Origin: CAZDWZ01 sp964509425
Lineage (GTDB): Bacteria; Bdellovibrionota_C; UBA2361; SZUA-149; CAZDWZ01
Direction of reading: 5' to 3'
Length of the DNA stretch: 64,000 nucleotides
Assembly (NCBI GenBank): GCA_964509425.1
Contig: CAZDWZ010000005.1
Location: forward strand, 62,001 to 126,000
In this document: positions 1 through 10,000 of the stretch, in pieces
How the letters are laid out: each line of letters starts with the position of its first letter
Numbering within the stretch: the first letter of the stretch is position 1
The notes under the pieces: model-generated
The model's database searches: none
The model's input: only the letters and a program-made list of their open reading frames with translations
What the model was told of the DNA's origin: nothing
Made by a program: the position numbers and the translations under genes

Positions 1-2
1 GG

Positions 3-515
3 CCCGACACCCTTTCGATTGGGATCTGCAATGGTTGTCAGCTCGTCGTTGCGCTGAACCTCCTCTATCCGGATCATAAGTCCTCTCCAAAGATGCTCCA
101 TAACGACTCCGGCCGTTTTGAGTGTGCCTTCACAAACGTAAGAGTGGAAGAAACGAACAGTGTGTTTCTCAAGCCGTTGATCGGCTCGCGTCTCGGAATT
201 TGGGTCGCTCACGGTGAGGGGCGATTCGCACTTCCGGAAAAAGAGACGTCGTATGACATTCCGATGAAGTATTGTTCGACGACGTATCCAGCAAATCCAA
301 ACGGCGCCTCATACAACGCCGCGGCAATTTCGTCGGTTGACGGGCGACACCTCGCCATCATGCCTCATCTCGAGCGCAGTCTCTTCACGTGGAACTGGCC
401 GTATTGGCCAAGTGAGGTGGTCGACAGCGATAATTCGCGTCCGGAAGGCGAATTTAGCCCTTGGATCCTTGCGTTTACCGCGGCTCGTGATTGGCTGAAG
501 GCTCACAAGGCGTAG
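3..515 (+). CDS. purL: Phosphoribosylformylglycinamidine synthase, C-terminal glutaminase part (5' truncated)
   Basis: The reading frame is open from the window edge, so only the last 170 residues are present. They match the class I glutamine amidotransferase domain at the end of the large single-chain PurL, which supplies ammonia for FGAR to FGAM conversion in cytosolic purine synthesis. The nucleophile motif GICNGCQ lies near residue 10. It is followed by NDSGRFE, the HGEGRF loop, YPANPNG and the catalytic MPHLER stretch, where the family usually has PHPER or PHIER. The order of motifs favours a fused PurL over a separate PurQ, but the synthase part lies outside the window. Confidence 0.88.
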   Translation, partial: PDTLSIGICNGCQLVVALNLLYPDHKSSPKMLHNDSGRFECAFTNVRVEETNSVFLKPLIGSRLGIWVAHGEGRFALPEKETSYDIPMKYCSTTYPANPNGASYNAAAISSVDGRHLAIMPHLERSLFTWNWPYWPSEVVDSDNSRPEGEFSPWILAFTAARDWLKAHKA

Positions 516-616
516 TCTCCCAATCATTACATTAATATTTTCGAGGGTTCGTCAGATTGAACTCTCGGGCTGTTTTTGATAAAAAATTGCTTCTTTTATC
601 TCTGAGGAGTGATTTT

Positions 617-1147
617 ATGATCGGTGTCGGGCGCGAGTTTCCTTCATATGCATTAAAGGCTGTCGGCGGAACGGAGGGGAAAGATCCCTTTCAGACGCTC
701 ACGGAAAAGTCCTACGAGGGCAAGTGGAAGATCTATCTTTTCTGGCCGAAGGATTTCACCTTTGTTTGCCCGACCGAGATTGTCGGCTTCGGTAAGCTGA
801 ACCGAGAATTTCAAGACCGAGACACGCAGCTCCTCGGGGCGAGCGTTGATTCAGAGTTTGTGCATCTCGCGTGGCGAAAGCAGAACGATGAACTGCGTGA
901 CAGCCCATATCCATGGCTGAGCGATATCAAGCGAGAGCTTTCGGCTGCTCTCGGAATCCTCGACGAGAAAGAAGGCGTCTCCCAACGGGCGACGTATATC
1001 GTCGATCCTCAAAACATCGTTCGCTTCGTCACCGTTACGGATTTGAACGTCGGACGGAATCCGGATGAGGTGCTTCGCGTGCTCGACGCTCTTCAAACTG
1101 ATGAGCTATGCCCCTGTAACTGGAAAAAAGGCGAAGCCACTTTGTAG
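617..1147 (+). CDS. ahpC: AhpC/Prx1-type peroxiredoxin
   Basis: This 176-residue typical 2-Cys peroxiredoxin reduces hydrogen peroxide and alkyl hydroperoxides in the cytosol. The peroxidatic cysteine sits in FTFVCPTEIVGF near residue 48 and the resolving cysteine in ELCPCNW near the C-terminus. The ATG at 617 is chosen because GAGGAG lies about 7 bases upstream and the family starts close to this point. An in-frame start at 557 would add 20 unlikely residues. The ahpD-like gene follows 240 bp downstream in the same direction, a classic functional pairing. Confidence 0.9.
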   Translation: MIGVGREFPSYALKAVGGTEGKDPFQTLTEKSYEGKWKIYLFWPKDFTFVCPTEIVGFGKLNREFQDRDTQLLGASVDSEFVHLAWRKQNDELRDSPYPWLSDIKRELSAALGILDEKEGVSQRATYIVDPQNIVRFVTVTDLNVGRNPDEVLRVLDALQTDELCPCNWKKGEATL

Positions 1148-1174
1148 TGTGGTCTTTTGACGGATTTCTTCGTT

Positions 1175-1264
1175 GAAAGAGCGGCTGCGGTGCTTCCGCC
1201 GTCGCCTGCGGCTATGGCGAGACAAGCATTTGAAGTAGCAAACTCCGCCCCCCGCCGCTCTTTC
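1175..1264. repeat. Foldback with 11-bp perfect arms
   Basis: GAAAGAGCGGC at 1175-1185 is exactly the reverse complement of 1254-1264. The arms enclose about 68 bp in the ahpC-ahpD gap. It may be a folded transcript segment or a small non-autonomous element. It sits next to the palindrome at 1311-1338. Confidence 0.5.
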
Positions 1265-1298
1265 GTCTCGATCTCCACCAAAATACCCCACTCCCTAG

Positions 1299-1350
1299 TT
1301 CTGCCGCCGATTAGTTCTCGGATTTATCCGCGAACTAAATGCTCGGAGCA
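1299..1350. repeat. REP-like palindromic repeat, copy 1
   Basis: The core 1311-1338 is a 28-base palindrome with one mismatch (TTAGTTC...GAACTAA around CGGAT/ATCCG). The core and its flanks match, in inverted orientation, the sequence around 33503-33534. That makes a dispersed intergenic repeat family. Confidence 0.6.
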
Positions 1351-1384
1351 CGAGAGTGCCGTTCCTAATGCTGAGAAATGAGTT

Positions 1385-1894
1385 ATGTCTGTTGAGTCCC
1401 TGCAAGAGATTATTCCTGAGGCCGCAAAAGATCTCCGGCTGAATCTTTCGTCCGTGATCCGGCAAGCTGAGCTTTCCGAGCAGCAGACCTGGGGGACGGT
1501 GCTCGCCTGTGTATTTGCGGTTCGTGCTCCGATCTTAAAGGATCATCTGCTTCCGGAAGCCCGGGAGAAGCTTTCCCCGCAGGCCGCCGCCGCGGCAGAA
1601 AGCGTGGCCGGAATCATGGGGATGAACAACATCTTTTATCGATTTCGCCATCTTGCCGGGAACGAGAAGTACGGCACCCTGCCGGCCCGCCTCCGGATGA
1701 ATGCACTGAGGAGTCAGGGAATCGAACAAAAAGATATTGAGCTTTGGTCGCTCGCAGTCTCAGCGATAACCGGCTGCGGAGTGTGCGTCGAGTCTCACGA
1801 GAAAACTCTCCGTGAGCACGGTATCTCAGAAGAGACGATAGTCGCCGCCGTTCGAATTGCTTCCGTGTTAAACGGACTCGCCTACGCCCTCTAG
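1385..1894 (+). CDS. ahpD: AhpD-like alkylhydroperoxidase (carboxymuconolactone decarboxylase family)
   Basis: This 169-residue protein is close to the usual AhpD length. The active-site signature is GCGVCVESHEKTL near residue 130, with the CxxC pair and the downstream histidine of the AhpD proton relay. AhpD proteins act as thiol reductants or peroxidases that recharge AhpC, which fits the upstream peroxiredoxin gene. The start follows GAGAAATGAG, a weak ribosome-binding site. The partner disulfide system (dihydrolipoamide-type in Mycobacterium) is not visible here. Confidence 0.88.
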   Translation: MSVESLQEIIPEAAKDLRLNLSSVIRQAELSEQQTWGTVLACVFAVRAPILKDHLLPEAREKLSPQAAAAAESVAGIMGMNNIFYRFRHLAGNEKYGTLPARLRMNALRSQGIEQKDIELWSLAVSAITGCGVCVESHEKTLREHGISEETIVAAVRIASVLNGLAYAL

Positions 1895-1937
1895 ACCCGC
1901 ATCAATTCTCGATCGCATCCAGGGCTCGCCTCGGCGA

Positions 1938-2420
1938 TTACCGAGGTGCTGGACGAAGATGATTCATGTTGTCGCGTTTTGGGTCCGATGTCGGGCCTGA
2001 GCTCGAGCCGTTCTTGGATACGCGTGACTCTACCTTGGATTTTTCGACTTCAAGCTCCTGTTCGCGAATTGCCGCCTGAACGGTTGAGAGCACCTGGCTA
2101 ATGCTGCACGGCTTGTTCAAGAACTTAAAAATGCGATCGTGTGTTCCGTCATCCGGCACGTCTTCGGCGAAAAGTCCGGAAATGATGATGCTCTTCATGT
2201 TCCCGTTCAGCAACGAAAGCCTTCGAACGAGCTCTAGCCCATCAATCTCGTCTTGAAGCTTCCAGTCACTGAGGAGAATATCGGGAAGGTATTCTTCGGC
2301 GATACTCATGGCCTCCCGACCGCTCCCGGCGGTGCGAACTTCGTAATTATTGTCAGACAGATACCGCGACAGCGTGAGCGCGGAAATCGCCTCGTCGTCT
2401 ACTATGAGAAGTTTTGTCAT
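1938..2420 (-). CDS. Single-domain response regulator with a C-terminal tail
   Basis: Residues 1-120 form a receiver domain: acidic pair in LIVDDEA, phospho-acceptor Asp in ILLSDWKL near residue 51, and the conserved Lys in FLNKP near 103. About 40 charged residues follow with no DNA-binding output domain, so it probably passes phosphate on or acts by protein contact. Its ATG overlaps the stop of the upstream hybrid kinase gene by four bases (ATGA), so the two are translationally coupled and probably cognate. Output target unknown. Confidence 0.88.
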   Translation of the reverse strand: MTKLLIVDDEAISALTLSRYLSDNNYEVRTAGSGREAMSIAEEYLPDILLSDWKLQDEIDGLELVRRLSLLNGNMKSIIISGLFAEDVPDDGTHDRIFKFLNKPCSISQVLSTVQAAIREQELEVEKSKVESRVSKNGSSSGPTSDPKRDNMNHLRPAPR

Positions 2421-4042
2421 ATGATCGCCTTACCTCCCGGCGTGTTAATTTTTCCCGGTTGCTTCCAAGTCTTGAATTTGTCTCCATCGTCGTCTGATTC
2501 GAGTGGAAGCTCGATCACGAACGACGCACCGTGAAGAGGAGAATTCTGCACGCTGATTGACCCGTTGTGCTGGGTCACAATTCCATGGCTGACGCTGAGT
2601 CCAAGTCCCGTGCCTCCTCTGGTTGAGCGAGTCGAGAAAAAGGGATCGAATATCCGCTCGCGGATCTCCACCGGAATTCCCGGACCATTGTCTTCAATGC
2701 GGAGCACTGCGGATGTATTTCTCGGTTCCGTAGTCACGAGAATTCGCACGTTCGCATCGGCAGCATCGACCGCGTTTTTTACGATATTTACAATGACTTG
2801 CTCGATTTCGGTGGTGTTGACCATCACCGGGAGCGGACCATGGCTGAGATCGCGATCGATCACGACTGACCCGGGGACATACGTCTTTAGGAGATCGAGT
2901 GTGTGAGCGACAACCGAGTTCAAGTCATGCGGAGTTTTGATCGTTTTTTGGTTGCGCGCGAATTGGAGAACGCCGTGTATGATTTTTCCGCAACGCTGAG
3001 CTTCTCCGGCGATGAGGGCGAGCGTTTGGTCGTAGCTTTGCTTCAGAGGGCTTTGCAGCGCGTATTCGGAGAGACCAAGAATGGCGTTCAGCGGATTATT
3101 GATCTCGTGCGCAATTCCTGTCGCCAAAGTTCCCAAGGAGGCGAGGCGTTCGGAGTGCATGAGGCTTTCCTGTGATTTTCGAAGCTCTTCGCTTCGCTCG
3201 GCAACTCGTTCTTCAAGTGAACAATTAAGCGACGCGAGGGCTTCCTCCGCCTCCTTTCGACGGCTGATATTTTCGATCAGACCTTCGACGAATTGTTTTC
3301 CGGTTCCACCCATCACTGGGACGGCGGAGAGTGCTATCCATGAAACTCCGCTCCGGTTGTCCGGCCATTTTACGTCGATTGCAGATGAGCTTGAGTCCGC
3401 TGCGCTCAGCGGAAGAGCGGAATCGATCAGGAGCCTGACGGTGGGCGATTTTCGGGCCTCCTCCAGAGTCTCGAGCTGTAGAAGGCGGAGGAGCGCGGGG
3501 TTTGCTTCGAGAAGCTCGCCGTCTGTGGATGCCCGGAACACACCGACGTCGAGACGGTTGAGCAGATTATGAAGGCGGTTCTCAAGCTCATCCGCTCTTT
3601 TTTCCGCTTCCTTGCGAAGAAGTTCCGCATGGTGGGCAATTAGCCGGTTTTTACGCGTGAGATCGATGAACACAGACACTTTGGCGCGGAGCACCTCCGG
3701 AACAATCGGCGTGAAGATATAGTCCACTGCTCCGAGCGAATATCCCTTTGAAACATGGGTGTCGCTCGTGTTGATCGAAGTGATAAATATGATCGGAGTA
3801 TGTTCCGTGTTCTTCCGTTGGCGGATGAGCGCTGCAGTCTCGAAACCGTCCATCTCGGGCATGCTGACATCGAGTAAGATGGCGGCGAAGTCTTGCTTGA
3901 GCAAACAGCGCAGCGCCTCCCTTCCGGATGAAGCCGTGACGATGCGAGCGCCAAGATCAGAAAGCAGCACTTCGAGGGCGAGGAGTTTATCCGCGCGATC
4001 ATCGACCAGCAGGAGACTAATTTCCTCGTCGCCGTCAGTCAT
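2417..4042 (-). CDS. Hybrid sensor histidine kinase (REC-PAS-HisKA-HATPase)
   Basis: A 541-residue cytosolic protein with no membrane segment. It has an N-terminal receiver domain (LLLVDDR; phospho-Asp in AAILLDVSMPEMDG), a coiled linker, a PAS-like domain around residues 155-260, a second coil, and an H-box GIAHEINNPLN near residue 315. The ATPase domain carries a VKNAVDAA N-box, DNGPGIP and GGTGLGLSVS. A receiver ahead of the kinase suggests that an upstream phosphodonor regulates it, most simply the giant kinase encoded 57 bp upstream. It is coupled to the response regulator by a 4-base overlap. Confidence 0.92.
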   Translation of the reverse strand: MTDGDEEISLLLVDDRADKLLALEVLLSDLGARIVTASSGREALRCLLKQDFAAILLDVSMPEMDGFETAALIRQRKNTEHTPIIFITSINTSDTHVSKGYSLGAVDYIFTPIVPEVLRAKVSVFIDLTRKNRLIAHHAELLRKEAEKRADELENRLHNLLNRLDVGVFRASTDGELLEANPALLRLLQLETLEEARKSPTVRLLIDSALPLSAADSSSSAIDVKWPDNRSGVSWIALSAVPVMGGTGKQFVEGLIENISRRKEAEEALASLNCSLEERVAERSEELRKSQESLMHSERLASLGTLATGIAHEINNPLNAILGLSEYALQSPLKQSYDQTLALIAGEAQRCGKIIHGVLQFARNQKTIKTPHDLNSVVAHTLDLLKTYVPGSVVIDRDLSHGPLPVMVNTTEIEQVIVNIVKNAVDAADANVRILVTTEPRNTSAVLRIEDNGPGIPVEIRERIFDPFFSTRSTRGGTGLGLSVSHGIVTQHNGSISVQNSPLHGASFVIELPLESDDDGDKFKTWKQPGKINTPGGKAII

Positions 4043-4099
4043 TCGTCTACCTCATTCACCCCGCAGCGCCTGATGGAGGCGCTGCTTCTTGTGCCGAGC

Positions 4100-7000
4100 C
4101 TACTGCAACGGTGTTAATATTGGGCCCCCCGGGAACAGCCATGTCCGCAGGATGGCGATAAGCTTCGCAGTGTCGACGGGCTTCGCAAGATAATCCGAAG
4201 CACCAGCTTCAAGACACTTTTCCCGGTCACCCTTCATCGCCTTTGCGGTAACGGCGATTATCGGAAGCGAACCGAAGCGCCCATCCTTTCGAATTTCTCG
4301 CATCGTGTCGTAGCCATCCATTCCCGGCATCATGACATCCATGACGACCACGTCGATGTCATCGGCGTTATCGAGTGTCTGAATTGCATCTCGACCATTC
4401 TCCGACGAGACCACGTTCATTTTGAATCTCTCCAAAATGCTCGTCATAGCGAAGATATTTCGGATATCATCATCAACGACGAGAATATTCTTTCCGGCCA
4501 GGATGTCGACGTTATTCTGAAGCGAGAGGAGTATTTCTCGTCCTTCTTCGCCGAAGACACTTGCTTCCAATCCCAGGTAAATCACACAGTCTCGGTACAG
4601 TTCTTCCGGTGTCGAAACGATGCGAAGCGGCCATGACTTCATCATTTGCTCGAGCTTGGCAAGCTCCTTGGCTGCCAGCGAGGGCAGACGACGAATGATA
4701 GTCGGAATCGGCCTTTCCTCCTGCTTCTTCCTCAGCTCTCCCAGAAATGCCGCGGCGCTGAAATTAGACTCCTTCGCGGGGATCACTATGCAATCCGCGT
4801 CATCTTGTTGAATTATTTCCAGAAGCTCCTTCGCATCGCTCAAGTTGATCACATCGACCTGGGCTGGATTGAGCCATCTCTCAAACGTCTTTCTCTGTCC
4901 GTCCTTGAGCGACAGGCAGGCCACCTTTTTCCGAGGACGCTCGAACGCTTTTGATATACCGGCGAGGAGAGTGCTTAAGCTTTCTGTCGAAACCGGCTTT
5001 TCGAGGACCGACAACGCGCCCGCTCGAAAACCATTCTTGGCCTGGTCATCGGTCGAGATGATGTGCACCGGAATATGGCAGCTCGCCGGGTCGTGCTTCA
5101 AGTGATTGAGGACCCTCCAGCCATTGATATCCGTGAGCCGGAGATCGAGAGTAATGGCGGTTGGTTTGTATTCCTGCGCGAGCGAAACCGCGACACTGCC
5201 TTGCGCGGTAATCAGTGTCTTGAAGTTATGTTGGCGGGCTAGGTCGCGTAGGAAATTGACGAAGCTCTGATCATTGTCAACGATGAGGAGGGATTTATCT
5301 CCTGGCTGAATTCGCGCACGATCATCTTCGAACTCTCCCACGGTCTCCGACGCGCTCCGCACCATCTGCGGTGTGATCGGCGCTGTTTCATCGGCGTCGA
5401 GTCGGGGTGCAGGGGTGCTGCCGATCGCGGTGATGCTCGTCGGAGCGTGCTGATACGGATACTTGACCGGAAGGTAGAGCGTAAAGCGGCTTCCCTGATT
5501 GGGCACGCTTTCAAGGCGAATTTCTCCTCCAAGCATTCTCGAGATCTCACGGCTAATCGCGAGGCCGAGACCGGTGCCTCCATAACGTCTGCTGGTGCTG
5601 CCGTCTTCCTGCTGAAACGCTTCGAAAATAATCTGATGCTTATCGGGTTGGATTCCAATTCCGGTGTCGACGACCGAGAACGAAATTATCGACCGAGCAC
5701 TCCTCAGAGACGGGAAATCAGAGACCCATTCTTCTGGGACGAGCTTCATCTCAAACGTCACTCCGCCTGAGGAAGTGAACTTGAATGCGTTCGAGAGAAG
5801 GTTCTTGAAAATCTGCTGAATACGCTTCTCGTCCGATTCAATGCTCTCGGGAATACGGGGATCCATGTAGACCTCGAAACCGAGGTGCTTTGCTTCGGCG
5901 ATGTGGCGGAAGTTTCTCTCCACATATTCCCGCAGCTCAACGAGACCGATTTCGTTGATGTCCACGCTGACGGTTCCCGATTCGATTTTCGAAAGGTCGA
6001 GAATGTCATTGATGAGCGCGAGAAGGTCGTTTCCGGAGTCGTAGATCGTTCTTGCAAAATCGACCTGCCTTGGAATGAGGTTTCCTTCCATATTCTTTGC
6101 CAGCTGGTCAGAAAGAATGAGCAAGCTGTTCAGCGGCGTCCGAAGCTCGTGCGACATATTCGCCAAGAACTCGGACTTATACTTCGACGTCAGCGCCAAC
6201 TGTTCCGCCTTTTCTTCGAGCGCCTTTCTCGCCTGTTCGACTTCTTGGTTTTTGCGTTCTACGTCCACGTTTCGATCGGCAAGGAGCTGGGCCTTTTCCT
6301 GCAGCTCTTGGTTCTTGTTTTGCAGCTCTTGTTGACGCGTCTGGAGCTCGGCCGCGAGCGACTGAGACTGTTTCAAAAGATTTTCGGTTCGGGAATTTGC
6401 CTCGATCGTGTTTAAGACGATTCCGATACTCTCCATCAGCTGGTCCAAGAACATCTGGTGAGTTGGGCTGAATCTTTCGAACGAAGCAAGCTCCATGACC
6501 GCCTTGACCGTTCCTTCGAAAAGAACCGGGAGAACGATGATTTCCTTGGGCGTTGTCTCACCCAGGCCCGAGCTAATTTTTACGTAGCTGGGTGGAACTT
6601 CCTGAACGTAAATCTTTTTTCCCTCGACTGCGCACTGTCCGACGAGCCCTTCGCCGAGCTGGAACTGCCGAGGAGTTGCCTCTGAAGCGGCGTAACCGGC
6701 AAGGAGTTGAAGTAACGTGTCGACACTGGTGTCTCCTTCTCTAGAGTTTACCGTGTAGATCACGGCTCGCTGTGCGGTTACGACTGGAGCCAACTCCGAC
6801 AGGATCATCTTCCCGACGGCGAGGAGATCTTTTTGCCCTTGAAGCATTCGAGAGAATTTGGCGAGGTTCGTTTTCAGCCAGTCCTGCTCAGAGTTTTTGA
6901 GCGTGGTATCCTTCAAGTTTCGAATCATCTCGTTGATGTAGTCTTTGAGCGCGGCAACTTCGCCTTGCGCCTCGACTTTGATGGAACGAGTGAGGTCACC

Positions 7001-10000
7001 TTTCGTTACCGCGGTAGCAACATCGGCGATCGCACGAACCTGCGTTGTCAAGTTCGCGGCGAGCTGATTCACGTTGTCGGTCAAATCTTTCCAAGTTCCC
7101 GAAGCACCCGGGACGCTCGCTTGTCCGCCAAGTTTTCCTTCAACACCGACTTCCCGTGCGACAGTCGTCACCTGTTGGGCGAACGTCGCGAGAGTGTCGG
7201 TCATGCTGTTGATGGTGTCGGCAAGCTCGGCAATTTCGCCCTTGGCTTCAACGGTGAGCTTTCGTTTCAAATCGCCGCGGGCAACCGCCGTAACGACTTT
7301 CGCAATACCGCGAACTTGGCTGGTGAGGTTACCGGCCATGAAGTTCACGTTATCCGTGAGATCCTTCCAGGTTCCCCCGACCCCTTCAACAATCGCTTGT
7401 CCACCGAGTTTCCCTTCGGTTCCCACTTCCCGGGCCACGCGGGTGACTTCGGAAGCGAATGAGCGGAGCTGATCCACCATCGTATTGATGGTGTCCTTCA
7501 GTTGGAATATCTCTCCTTTGACGTCGACCGTAATCTTCTTCGACAAATCGCCGCTTGCAACCGCCTTGGTCACGTCGGCGATGTTTCGAACCTGGCCGGT
7601 GAGGTTCCCCGCCATGAAGTTTACGTTGTCGGTAAGGTCCTTCCAGGTTCCGGCAACTCCCTGGACCACGGCCTGTCCGCCGAGCTTCCCTTCAGTTCCT
7701 ACTTCACGCGCCACCCGGGTTACTTCAGACGCAAAGGAGTTCAGCTGATCCACCATCGTGTTGATGGTGTTCTTCAACTCGAGAATTTCTCCCTTTACGT
7801 CGACGGTGATCTTCTTCGACAAGTCACCGCTGGCCACCGCCTTCGTTACGTCGGCGATGTTCCGAACCTGGGCGGTGAGATTGCCTCCCATGAAGTTTAC
7901 GGAGTCGGTGAGATCCTTCCAAGTTCCTGCAACGCCTTTTACGTCTGCTTGACCACCGAGCTTGCCTTCGGAACCCACTTCACGGGCCACCCGGGTTACT
8001 TCCGAAGCGAAAGAGTTTAGCTGATCCACCATGGTGTTGATGGTGTTCTTCAGTTCAAGAATTTCTCCCTTTACGTCGACGGTGATTTTCTTCGACAAGT
8101 CACCGTTTGCCACGGCGGTCGTCACGTCGGCGATGTTTCGGACCTGCGCGGTGAGATTACCTCCCATGAAGTTCACGGAGTCGGTGAGGTCCTTCCAAGT
8201 TCCTGCAACACCCTTTACGTCCGCTTGACCACCGAGTTTCCCTTCGGAACCGACCTCTCTCGCCACGCGTGTCACTTCAGAAGCGAAGGAGCTGAGCTGA
8301 TCGACCATGGTGTTGATGGTGTTTTTCAGTTCGAGAATTTCTCCCTTTACGTCGACGCTGATTTTCTTGGACAAGTCGCCATTTGCCACGGCTGTCGTGA
8401 CGGCCGCAATGTTTCGAACTTGACCGGTGAGGTTCGCGGCCATGGAGTTCACGCTCTCCGTCAGATCCTTCCAGGTTCCGGCCACACCTTGCACGTCCGC
8501 CTGTCCGCCGAGAATTCCTTCACTTCCCACTTCTCTCGCGACGCGAGTTACTTCAGAAGCAAACGAGCTCAGCTGATCCACCATCGTGTTGATTGTGACT
8601 TTCAGCTCGAGAATTTCGCCCTTAACGTCGACCGTGATTTTCTTCGATAAGTCTCCGTTTGCGACGGCAGTGGTTACCGCAGCGATGTTCCGGACCTGGC
8701 TGGTGAGGTTACCGGCCATGAAGTTTACGGAGTCGGTGAGATCCTTCCAGGTTCCGGCGACACCGCGCACGTTTGCTTGTCCGCCGAGAATTCCTTCCGT
8801 TCCTACTTCTCTCGCGACGCGTGTTACTTCGGAGGCGAAAGAGCTAAGACGATCAACAAGGGTGTTGATCGTGTTTTTCATTTCGAGAATTTCTCCTTTC
8901 ACGTCGACTGTGATCTGCCGGGAAAGGTCGCCGTTTGCGATCGCAGTCGTCACTTCCGCGATGTTCCGCACTTGAGCAGTGAGGTTCCGCGCCATCGAGT
9001 TCACGTTGTCGGTCAAATCCTTCCACGTTCCGGACACACCTTTCACGTCGGCCTGACCACCGAGACTTCCCTCGCTGCCCACCTCCCGGGCAACGCGCGT
9101 CACCTCGGAAGCAAAAGAGCGAAGCTGGTCCACCATCGTGTTGATGGTGTCTTTGAGGCCGAGAATTTCGCCGCGCACGTCGACGGTGATCTTTTTCGAA
9201 AGGTCACCGCTTGCGACCGCGGTCGTCACTTCGGCGATGTTTCGAACCTGCGCGGTGAGGTTTCTCGCCATGGAGTTTACAGAATCAGTGAGATCCTTCC
9301 AGGTTCCCGCGACTCCTTTCACCTGAGCTTGTCCGCCCAGAATCCCTTCGGTTCCGACCTCTCTTGCCACACGAGTCACTTCGGAAGCGAAGGAGCTCAG
9401 CTGGTCTACCATCGTGTTTACGGTGTTCTTTAGTTCGAGAATTTCGCCTTTTACGTCGACGGTGATTTTTTTGGAAAGGTCGCCGTTTGCGACAGCGGTG
9501 GTAACGGCGGCGATGTTTCGGACTTGGCTGGTAAGGTTACCGGCCATGAAGTTTACGTTTTCCGTGAGATCCTTCCACGTTCCGGCAATTCCTTTCACCT
9601 GCGCTTGTCCACCGAGAATTCCCTCGGTCCCCACTTCTCTCGCAACACGAGTCACTTCGGAGGCGAAGGAGCTGAGCTGATCCACCATCGTGTTGACGGT
9701 GTTTTTTAGTTCGAGAATTTCGCCTTTTACGTCGACGGTGATTTTTTTAGAGAGGTCGCCGTTTGCGACGGCAGTGGTGACGGCGGCGATGTTCCGAACT
9801 TGGCTGGTGAGGTTACCGGCCATGAGGTTTACGGAATCGGTGAGATCCTTCCAGGTTCCCGCGACACCTTTTACTTTTGCCTGTCCGCCGAGTTTCCCTT
9901 CGGTTCCTACTTCTCGCGCGACCCGCGTCACCTCCGAAGTGAACGTGCTGAGCTGCTCAACCATGAGGTTCACGGTGGTCGCAGTTTTTAAGAACTCCCC

